Shown: in pieces, positions 1-5,844 of the stretch
How the letters are laid out: every line of letters starts with the position of its first letter
Position numbering within the stretch: the first letter of the stretch is position 1
Source: Pseudomonadota bacterium
GTDB lineage: Bacteria; Pseudomonadota; Gammaproteobacteria; Steroidobacterales; Steroidobacteraceae
Length of the DNA: 7,766 nucleotides
Reading direction: 5' to 3'
Assembly (NCBI GenBank): GCA_021815905.1
Contig: JAKAZP010000115.1
Span: forward strand, 1-7,766
Made by a program: the position numbers and the translations under genes
The notes under the pieces: generated by a model
Seen by the model: only the letters and a program-made list of their open reading frames with translations
Database searches by the model: none
What the model was told of the DNA's origin: nothing

Positions 1-24
1 TCCGATGGCAATTCCGGGGGGCCC

Positions 25-2493
25 ATGCGTTCCATCACTTTCCGATCGATGAGCTGCCTGCTGACGCTCGCCGCGCTCGCGCCGGCCGTGCGCGCCGCCG
101 ACACCCAGCCCCCGACCCAGGGACTGAAGGAGGTCATCGTCACGGCGGAGCGGCGCTCGCAGAACATACAGAACGTGCCGATGTCGATCACCGCGATCAC
201 CACCGCGACCATCGCGCAGCAGGCGATCACGGATTTCTTCGACTACGCCAACAAGGTCCCCAATCTGTCCTTCGCCATGCAGGGGGACGGGGTCGCCAAC
301 TCGCGCACCATCGCGATCCGCGGCATCTCCGGCGAGAACACCACCGGCTTCTACATCGATGACACGCCGGTGCCGGAATCGCTCGATCCGCGCATCCTCG
401 ACATCGCGCGCATCGAGGTGCTGCGCGGACCGCAGGGCACCTTGTACGGGGCCCGGTCCATGGCGGGCACCGTGCGCATCATCACCCAGGCTCCGAACTT
501 CGAGCGCTTCTACGGGCACGCGCAGCTCAACGCGGGCGACACGGTGAACACCGTCCGCGGCAACTATACCGGCGAGGCGGTCGCCAACATTCCCCTGATC
601 AAGGGGCGCGCGGCGCTGCGCGTGTCGGGGTTCTACGACAGTCAGGCCGGCTGGCTCACCCGCAGCTTCTGCACCAACCCCGCCACCGCGGGCGTCACCT
701 GCTTTCCGCAGAGCGGCGGCGCGCTGGTGTCGAAGGTGCACAACGTCGCGGCGATGGACACTTACGGCGGCGCGGCCTCGATCGCCTTCAAGGTGACCGA
801 CGACTTCACGATCATGCCCCGCGTCATGATCCAGCGCTCGAGCTACAACGGCTTTCCCATGGCCGATGCGCTGACGGAGCCCGGTCCCATCGGGTATCCG
901 TATCCCGCGGGCTCGCAACCCTTCACGCTCCCGCCCCTGGTCCCGACCAACCTCAATCAGGGCCGGTTCTACAACATTCCGGAGGGCGGCTACGATTACT
1001 GGCATCTCTACAGCCTCACCGCGCACTGGAATACGGGCAAAGGCACGCTGGTTTCCTCGACCTCGTACTTCGATCGCAAGGTATTCGAGACCGAGGACCA
1101 GACCGACTTCGTGTGGTCGGCGCTGCTGCCCGCGGTCGCGGCGAACCCCGCGTATCCCAGCATCCCGGGCTTTCCCGCCGGCGCGATCAGCCCGACGACG
1201 GGCCTCCCGCTGCCCATCGCGAGCTCGATCAGCGAGCTGAAGGACTACCAGGAGTTCGTGCAGGAAGTGCGCTACGTGTCTGCGCTTTCCGGGCCATTCC
1301 AATTCGTGACGGGCCTCTATTACTACGATCTGCACGGGGCCATACCCTTTGCCTCCAACTACCCGCCGGCGCTCGCGCCGGGATACGGGGCGGAGCTCAG
1401 CGCGGCCGGCATCTGCGGCCTCATCGGGCTCTGCCCGAACCCGAACAATCCCGACGAGATCTTCGGCCAGCAATACCGCACCGACAGCAAGGAGCCGGCA
1501 GCCTACGGCCAGGTCTCCTATGAGATCACGCACGCGCTGAAGGCCACCGCGGGGTTGCGCTGGAGCCAGGATGAGACGACCGGCGGGGGCTACCTCGAAG
1601 GCACCGTGACGCAGGCTCCGGGCGCTCCCGGCCGCATCATCGATGCAACGGCCACGATCAAGCAGAACTCCGTCACCCCGCTGGTGCAAGTCGACTACCG
1701 CTTCAATCCCGATCTCATGGTCTACTCCATGGCGGCCAAGGGCTTCCGGCCGGGCGGCCTCGTGCCTTCCGTGCCGTCCGCGATCTGCGGCGGAATGTTG
1801 CCCCCGGGGGTCTCGTTCTCCGATACCCGCAAGTACGGCTCGGACTCCCTCTGGGATTACGAGGTCGGCACCAAGTCGGACTGGCTCGGGCAGCGGCTGC
1901 AGGCGAATGCGGACGTGTTCTACATCGACTGGAACAACATCCAGCAGTTCATCCTGCTGCCTTGCGGCTTCCAGTACATCGCCAATGCCGGCGCGGCCGT
2001 GAGCAAGGGCGGAGAGATCGAGTTGAGCGCCCGGCCGATCGATCCGCTCGAGGTGTCGGTCGGGATCGGCTACAACAACGCGAAGATCACCCAGACCTCG
2101 ACCTTCTCGCCGCAGCGGGTGGGGGACCCGGTGTTCAACGTGCCGGACTGGACCGGTAACGCCTCCCTCGCCTGGACTCAGCCGCTGACGATCGGCTGGA
2201 CCATGGTCGCCAGCATGGACTACTCCTACACCGGCAACCGGCACAGCGCGGACAACCTCGTGAACGTGAGCGGCGTGTTCCAGACGCGATTGCTGCCGCA
2301 CTACCAGCTGCTCGGCGCGCGGCTCGCGTTCGACCACGGCATCTGGGAGTTCGCGGTGGTTGGCAAGAATCTCACCAACGAGTACGCCGACCTCGGCGAC
2401 AGCCGCTCGCTCGCGGCCGAGACCCCGGGGCGCCCGCGGCTGCTGATGAATCAACCGCGCACCATCGAGCTTCAGGCGCGAGTATCGTTCTGA
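25..2493 (+). CDS. TonB-dependent outer-membrane receptor
   Basis: The 822-residue product is an outer-membrane ligand-gated porin that would take up a scarce solute using energy from TonB-ExbBD. Residues 1 to about 24 form a Sec signal peptide (cleavage near AVRA-A). A TonB-box-like EVIVT follows at 36-40, then a plug domain to about residue 160 with the classic IEVLRGPQGTLYG at 130-142. The rest is a 22-strand-type barrel ending in the aromatic outer-membrane signal ARVSF. There is no N-terminal signalling extension, so it is a plain transporter and not a sigma/anti-sigma transducer. Six cysteines fall in three close pairs (216/226, 464/470, 588/647), probably in extracellular loops. The ATG at 25 is preceded only by a G-run at 15-20; an in-frame ATG at 49 would leave too short a leader. 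Twenty bases separate it from the amine dehydrogenase gene, suggesting co-transcription. The ligand cannot be read from sequence; an amine, a metal chelate or PQQ are possible. Confidence 0.93.
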   Translation: MRSITFRSMSCLLTLAALAPAVRAADTQPPTQGLKEVIVTAERRSQNIQNVPMSITAITTATIAQQAITDFFDYANKVPNLSFAMQGDGVANSRTIAIRGISGENTTGFYIDDTPVPESLDPRILDIARIEVLRGPQGTLYGARSMAGTVRIITQAPNFERFYGHAQLNAGDTVNTVRGNYTGEAVANIPLIKGRAALRVSGFYDSQAGWLTRSFCTNPATAGVTCFPQSGGALVSKVHNVAAMDTYGGAASIAFKVTDDFTIMPRVMIQRSSYNGFPMADALTEPGPIGYPYPAGSQPFTLPPLVPTNLNQGRFYNIPEGGYDYWHLYSLTAHWNTGKGTLVSSTSYFDRKVFETEDQTDFVWSALLPAVAANPAYPSIPGFPAGAISPTTGLPLPIASSISELKDYQEFVQEVRYVSALSGPFQFVTGLYYYDLHGAIPFASNYPPALAPGYGAELSAAGICGLIGLCPNPNNPDEIFGQQYRTDSKEPAAYGQVSYEITHALKATAGLRWSQDETTGGGYLEGTVTQAPGAPGRIIDATATIKQNSVTPLVQVDYRFNPDLMVYSMAAKGFRPGGLVPSVPSAICGGMLPPGVSFSDTRKYGSDSLWDYEVGTKSDWLGQRLQANADVFYIDWNNIQQFILLPCGFQYIANAGAAVSKGGEIELSARPIDPLEVSVGIGYNNAKITQTSTFSPQRVGDPVFNVPDWTGNASLAWTQPLTIGWTMVASMDYSYTGNRHSADNLVNVSGVFQTRLLPHYQLLGARLAFDHGIWEFAVVGKNLTNEYADLGDSRSLAAETPGRPRLLMNQPRTIELQARVSF

Positions 2494-2503
2494 GGACCCC
2501 GGG

Positions 2504-2508
2504 GGAGG
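2504..2508 (+). promoter_or_regulatory. Ribosome binding site for the large-subunit gene
   Basis: GGAGG within a G-rich run (2501-2508) lies 5 bases before the ATG at 2514 and 11 before a second in-frame ATG at 2520. It supports a start at one of these, just after the receptor stop. No promoter-like or terminator-like element is visible in the 20-base gap, consistent with read-through from the receptor gene. Confidence 0.65.
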
Positions 2509-2513
2509 TCGCA

Positions 2514-3689
2514 ATGTCCATGCGTCCGAGCAGGCGGAGAAGCGTCCCGAGCCGGTGGCTGACGGCGCTGCTGTGCGCGGTGCTCGTGCCCGGGCTGGCG
2601 ATGGCCGGCCCGCCGCTGCCGAACGAGCCGGCGAGCACCGAGACCCTGCCTTCGGTTCCCGGGCCGCACTGGGTGTGGGTCAACGACATCGCGTTCTTCA
2701 ACATGCCGGATGGCCGGGCGACGCTCGTCGACGGCGACAAAGGCACCATGCTCGGCATGCTGAGCACGGGCTACGGCTTCACGGGGCTCGTGATCCCGAA
2801 GCACGGTGACGTCATCTACTCGCCCGAGTCGTACTACTCGCTCGGCACGCGCGGGGTCCGCACGGACGTCGTATCGCTCTACGATGCGCGGCGGCTGACT
2901 CCGCTCGCGGAGATCGCGATTCCCCCGAAGCGGGCCGCGGTCATGCCCATGCGCAGCGCCGCGGCGCTCACGGACGATGACCGATTCCTGCTCATCTATA
3001 ATTTCACGCCGGCCCAGTCGGTGACGGTCGTGGACACCCGAACCCGACGCTTCGTCGGGGAGATCAATACGCCGGGCTGCGCACTGGTCTATCCAACGGG
3101 CAAGCGCAGCTTCTTCTCGATCTGCGCCGATGGCGCGCTGCTGCAGGCGCGCCTCGATGAGGCGGGGCACGCGGCCAGCCTCGCGCGCACGCGGCCGCTG
3201 TTCGACCCGCAGAAGGATCCGCTCGCCGAGGAGGGCGTCCGCGAGGGCCACACCTGGTGGTTCACCTCGTTTCACGGCTGGGTGTACCCGCTCGAGCACA
3301 GCGCGCAGGGCATGCGGGTCGGGCATCGCTGGTCGCTGTTCACGGCGGCCGAGCGCGCGCAGCACTGGCGCACCGGGGGATTGCAGTACCTCGCCCTCTA
3401 CCGGCGCACCGGGCGACTCTACGCCATCGTGCACCGGGGGAATCTCGCGAGCCACAAGGATCCCGGCAAGGAGATCTGGGTATACGATCTCGCCACGCGC
3501 CGTCGGGTGCAGCGCATTCGCTTGCGGCACAAGGCGGGCTCGATTCTAGTGACTCAGGACGGCAAGCCGCTCCTTTTCACCTGCTTCATGGGCAGCGGCG
3601 CCCTGCAGGTCTATGATGCGCGCACCGGCCGGTACCTCCGAACGGTGAGCAGCATCGCCGAGACGCCGACCACCATGGTTCCTCCCTGA
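2514..3689 (+). CDS. mauB: Amine dehydrogenase large (heavy) subunit, aromatic amine/methylamine dehydrogenase type
   Basis: The 391-residue product is the large subunit of a periplasmic TTQ-dependent amine dehydrogenase (alpha2beta2), which oxidises a primary amine to aldehyde plus ammonia. It forms a seven-bladed beta-propeller that shapes the substrate channel over the small subunit. A signal peptide spans residues 1-31 (arginine-rich start, hydrophobic core, AMA cleavage site). From memory of the Alcaligenes faecalis aromatic enzyme (AauB), matching stretches are TRGVRTDVV (112-120), IPPKR (ending at 140) and RSFFSICADG (198-207). Cys189 and Cys204, 15 apart, match the intrachain disulfide of this family. 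Repeated DARTGR/DLATRR-like turns mark propeller blades. The length is slightly below that of characterised precursors. It is followed by E, D and A genes in the same order as aauBEDA. Aromatic amine specificity is inferred from these matches and from the partner small subunit; aauB would be an equally good name. Confidence 0.92.
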   Translation: MSMRPSRRRSVPSRWLTALLCAVLVPGLAMAGPPLPNEPASTETLPSVPGPHWVWVNDIAFFNMPDGRATLVDGDKGTMLGMLSTGYGFTGLVIPKHGDVIYSPESYYSLGTRGVRTDVVSLYDARRLTPLAEIAIPPKRAAVMPMRSAAALTDDDRFLLIYNFTPAQSVTVVDTRTRRFVGEINTPGCALVYPTGKRSFFSICADGALLQARLDEAGHAASLARTRPLFDPQKDPLAEEGVREGHTWWFTSFHGWVYPLEHSAQGMRVGHRWSLFTAAERAQHWRTGGLQYLALYRRTGRLYAIVHRGNLASHKDPGKEIWVYDLATRRRVQRIRLRHKAGSILVTQDGKPLLFTCFMGSGALQVYDARTGRYLRTVSSIAETPTTMVPP

Positions 3690-3693
3690 GGAG
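3689..3693 (+). promoter_or_regulatory. Ribosome binding site setting the GTG start of mauE
   Basis: AGGAG overlaps the last base of the large-subunit stop codon and sits 6 bases before a GTG at 3700. There is no ATG at a comparable place, so this site decides for the GTG start and suggests translational coupling with the upstream gene. Confidence 0.7.
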
Positions 3694-3699
3694 ACCGGA

Positions 3700-4239
3700 G
3701 TGTATCCGCTCGATCCCGTCGTCGGTGCGATCGTGCGCGGCAGCTTCGCCCTGCTGTTTGCGACGGCCGGCGCGCACAAGCTGCGCGCCGTGCCGGAATT
3801 CACCGGGACGCTGGCCGGTTATCGGATACTCCCGGGTGCATGGGTGTCCCCGGCAGCGCGACTGCTGCCGCTGCTCGAGTGTCTGATCGCGGCGGCGCTG
3901 CTGGCCCCACCCGCGAGCGCGGCGGCGAGTCTCGCCGGGGCGGCATTGCTCAGCGGGTACGCGGTCGCGATGGCGCTCAATCTGATGAGAGGCCGCCGTC
4001 AGCTCGACTGCGGCTGTCTCGGCCCGCGCGGCGGGGTCATCTCTCCCGCGCTCGTCCTTCGGAATCTGCTGCTGGCGCTGATCCTGGGCGCAGCCGGCGG
4101 ACTCAGATCGAGCAGCCGCTCCATGGACTGGCTCGATGTCGGCACCGTGCTCGTCGCCGTGTGCGCGGCGGCACTCCTTTATGCGGCGGCCAACGGGCTG
4201 CTCGCGGTGGCCACCCGTCACGCTCCCCAGAGAGGTTAG
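3700..4239 (+). CDS. mauE: MauE-like integral membrane protein for small-subunit maturation
   Basis: The 179-residue product is a polytopic inner-membrane protein of the MauE/DoxX-related redox-associated family. Hydrophobic segments lie at roughly residues 8-26, 53-70, 74-95, 115-134 and 146-170. A Cys-Gly-Cys (LDCGCLG, Cys104 and Cys106) follows the third segment, the family's hallmark redox motif. MauE works with MauD in export, disulfide formation and folding of the small subunit, and mutants in known systems fail to accumulate it. The start is GTG, fixed by a Shine-Dalgarno sequence 6 bases upstream; the gap to the previous gene is 10 bases. The gene ends 7 bases before mauD. The small subunit here needs about seven disulfides, which fits the presence of a dedicated E/D pair. 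Confidence 0.92.
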   Translation: MYPLDPVVGAIVRGSFALLFATAGAHKLRAVPEFTGTLAGYRILPGAWVSPAARLLPLLECLIAAALLAPPASAAASLAGAALLSGYAVAMALNLMRGRRQLDCGCLGPRGGVISPALVLRNLLLALILGAAGGLRSSSRSMDWLDVGTVLVAVCAAALLYAAANGLLAVATRHAPQRG

Positions 4240-4246
4240 GCCTTCG

Positions 4247-4858
4247 ATGGTGCATGCTCTGCTCGTTTCCAACCTCGTGCTCTGGGGCGCGGTGCTCGCC
4301 CTGACGGTGGTCGTGCTCGCCCTGGTGCGCCAGCTCGGCATTCTGCACGAGCGGATCGCGCCGGCCGGCGCGCTGCTCCTCGAGCGGGGGCTCAAGGTCG
4401 GGGAGGCCGCCCCCGTGGTCGCGGTCAGCGACCTCGACGGTCAGAGCCGCTCGATCGGCGCGGCCTCCGCCGATGGGCGCAGCACGCTGCTCGTGTTCGT
4501 CTCGCCCACCTGCCCGGTCTGCAAGGCGTTGCTTCCGGTCGTGAAGGCGAGCCGTCGCAGCGAGCGGCAGTGGCTCGAGGTCATCCTCGCCAGCGACGGC
4601 GCGGAAGAGGAGCAACGACGGTTCATCGCCGCGCACGGTCTCGGTGAGATTCCCTACGTGCTCTCCGCTCCGCTCGGAATGGCGTATCAGGTCGCCCGGC
4701 TGCCGTTTGCCGCGGTCATCGATTCGGGAGGAATCCTGCGGGCGAGGGGCCTCATCAATTCCCGCGAGCACCTCGAGAGCCTGTTCGAGGCGCAGCGCCG
4801 CGGTGTCGCCTCGCTGCAGCAGTACTTCGAAAGCCGCGCGGATTCGCGCGCCGCCTGA
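4247..4858 (+). CDS. mauD: MauD-like membrane-anchored thioredoxin-fold protein
   Basis: The 203-residue product is a thiol-disulfide oxidoreductase or isomerase that is needed for folding of the amine dehydrogenase small subunit. An N-terminal uncleaved anchor covers residues 4-27. A conserved MauD-style stretch RQLGILHERIAPAGAL (28-43) follows, then a thioredoxin-like domain with SPTCPVCK, whose redox cysteines are Cys89 and Cys92 (CPVC), and a probable cis-proline at Pro153 in RLPF. The start at 4247 is chosen because it puts the anchor at the N terminus. An open frame extends 37 codons further upstream, but that would overlap mauE and add polar, arginine-rich sequence. A purine-rich AGAGAGG at 4229-4235 may serve as ribosome binding site. 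The length is typical of the family. It sits between mauE and the gene for its presumed client. Confidence 0.93.
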   Translation: MVHALLVSNLVLWGAVLALTVVVLALVRQLGILHERIAPAGALLLERGLKVGEAAPVVAVSDLDGQSRSIGAASADGRSTLLVFVSPTCPVCKALLPVVKASRRSERQWLEVILASDGAEEEQRRFIAAHGLGEIPYVLSAPLGMAYQVARLPFAAVIDSGGILRARGLINSREHLESLFEAQRRGVASLQQYFESRADSRAA

Positions 4859-4863
4859 GGAGG
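4858..4863 (+). promoter_or_regulatory. Strong ribosome binding site for the small-subunit gene
   Basis: AGGAGG begins in the last base of the mauD stop codon and lies 7 bases before the ATG at 4871. It is the best Shine-Dalgarno match in the window and fixes the start of the small-subunit gene, giving the long twin-arginine leader. Confidence 0.75.
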
Positions 4864-4870
4864 TTGGTGG

Positions 4871-5392
4871 ATGAGCTGGCTCGATTCTCTGTGTGAACGG
4901 TCCGCCCGTCAGCTCGCGCGCCGGCTTTCCCGGCGCAGCGTGCTCGGTAATCTCGGCGCGGTGCTGGTCGGGGCCTCCCTGGTGCCGCTGCTGCCGATCG
5001 CGCGCGGGGCTCAGGCGGGGAGCCCCTCCGGGAGTCCCAAGGCCGATCCGGGCGATCCGACCCAGTGTGATTACTGGCGGTACTGCGCGATCGACGGGTT
5101 TCTCTGCAGCTGCTGCGGAGGCTCCCAGCACTCCTGTCCGCCGGGCACGCAGCCCTCGCCGACGACCTGGATCGGGACCTGCCGCAACCCGGCCGACGGC
5201 CGCGACTACATCGTTTCCTACAATGACTGTTGCGGCAAGAGCAGCTGTGGGCGCTGTCTCTGCAATCGCAACGAAGGCGACAAGCCGCTGTACGTTCCGT
5301 TCCGCTCGAACGATTACGACTGGTGCGCGGGGGCGCAGGCGGGCATTCCCTACAACTGCTCGATCTCGCGCATCATCGGGGTCCCCAAGTGA
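4871..5392 (+). CDS. mauA: Amine dehydrogenase small (light) subunit carrying the TTQ cofactor; aromatic amine dehydrogenase type
   Basis: The 173-residue product is the catalytic small subunit. A long leader with a twin-arginine motif (SRRSVLG, 20-26) and hydrophobic stretch to about residue 49 indicates Tat export. The mature core starts near CDYWRYC (66-72). By alignment from memory with Paracoccus methylamine dehydrogenase (MADH), Trp100 and Trp151 are the cross-linked TTQ tryptophans (51 apart, as in both known families). Asp119 is the catalytic base (Asp76 MADH, Asp128 AADH), and Asp75 matches Asp32, needed for TTQ formation. Ser164 replaces the active-site threonine (Thr122 MADH, Thr172 AADH). 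The core has 14 cysteines (66, 72, 79, 81, 82, 89, 104, 120, 121, 126, 129, 131, 152, 163). Cys82 and Cys126 are absent from MADH but match AADH's LCSCCGG and CGRC motifs. The stop overlaps the cytochrome start. aauA would be an equally fitting name. Confidence 0.95.
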   Translation: MSWLDSLCERSARQLARRLSRRSVLGNLGAVLVGASLVPLLPIARGAQAGSPSGSPKADPGDPTQCDYWRYCAIDGFLCSCCGGSQHSCPPGTQPSPTTWIGTCRNPADGRDYIVSYNDCCGKSSCGRCLCNRNEGDKPLYVPFRSNDYDWCAGAQAGIPYNCSISRIIGVPK

Positions 5393-5844
5393 GGGGCTCC
5401 GCCTGCGGCAAGCGCAGGAAGGCCTTCCCGCTTCTCGCCCTGTCGATGCTTGCGGTGCTCGCGGGGCTTGCTTGCGCGGCGGCGGCCGATCCGCACACCC
5501 ACTACATGCTCGACTGCATGGGCTGTCATCGGGCTGACGGCGAAGGGGTGCCGGGGAAGGTGCCCGACATGCGCAACTCCCTCGTTCCGCTGTCGCTGTC
5601 CCCGGCCGGGCGGCGCTTTCTCATCCAGGTTCCCGGAGACGCACAGGCGCCTCTCTCCGACGTCGAGCTGGCCGCGCTTCTGAACTGGATGGTGCATCAC
5701 CTGAGCGCCGTCGCGGCGCCGAGGCACCTGCGGCCATTCACGGCGAAGGAGGTCGCGAGGTATCGCAAGACCCCGCTCATCGATGTCTCAGCGAGCGGTG
5801 CGCCCGCGGGGCTCGTCTCGAGGCGTAACCCGAGCAGCCGATGA
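5389..5844 (+). CDS. Small periplasmic monohaem cytochrome c
   Basis: The 151-residue product starts at a GTG that overlaps the small-subunit stop (GTGA). GGGG at 5378-5381 lies 7 bases upstream. This start gives a proper signal peptide: basic KRRK (8-11), hydrophobic 13-28, cleavage around the alanines at 30-33. An ATG at 5446 would remove the basic region. The single haem site is CMGCH (43-47), followed by RADGEG and by RRFLIQVPG and LSDVELAALLNW (89-100), conserved-looking stretches of class I-like cytochromes. The distal ligand is not obvious; Met61 and Met101 are candidates. A basic C-terminal tail of about 45 residues has the FTAKEVARYRKTPL pattern. By position it resembles the small cytochrome (orf-2) next to aauBEDA in Alcaligenes. 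It is the likely electron acceptor or relay for the amine dehydrogenase and perhaps the downstream PQQ enzyme. No azurin or amicyanin gene is in the window. Confidence 0.88.
   Translation: MRGSACGKRRKAFPLLALSMLAVLAGLACAAAADPHTHYMLDCMGCHRADGEGVPGKVPDMRNSLVPLSLSPAGRRFLIQVPGDAQAPLSDVELAALLNWMVHHLSAVAAPRHLRPFTAKEVARYRKTPLIDVSASGAPAGLVSRRNPSSR

Noticed and set aside
2491..2513. Terminator or promoter between the receptor and the large-subunit gene
   Set aside because: The 20-base gap is a G/C-run with a Shine-Dalgarno sequence; there is no T-tract and no room for a -35/-10 pair.
2472..3530. Long open frame on the - strand opposite the large-subunit gene
   Set aside because: The translation is Arg/Glu/Ala-rich low-complexity sequence with no recognisable domain, typical of the antisense of a high-GC gene; the + strand gene has clear family motifs.
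2514..3689. Generic YVTN/lactonase-like beta-propeller instead of amine dehydrogenase large subunit
   Set aside because: The family-specific Cys189/Cys204 pair, the TRGVRTDVV and IPPKR matches, and the adjacent E, D and A genes make the amine dehydrogenase call much stronger.
4136..4246. 37-codon upstream extension of mauD
   Set aside because: It would overlap the end of mauE and put polar, Arg-rich residues ahead of the conserved N-terminal membrane anchor; MauD proteins begin close to the anchor.
5230..5388. Upstream extension of the cytochrome gene to an ATG at 5230
   Set aside because: It lies wholly inside the small-subunit gene and would bury the signal peptide in the protein; the GTG at 5389 gives a normal leader.
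5389..5475. Cytochrome as a lipoprotein (LAGLAC before Cys29)
   Set aside because: The residue at the -3 position is Gly, not Leu/Val/Ile as in a good lipobox, and an ordinary cleavage site (AAAA-D) follows directly.
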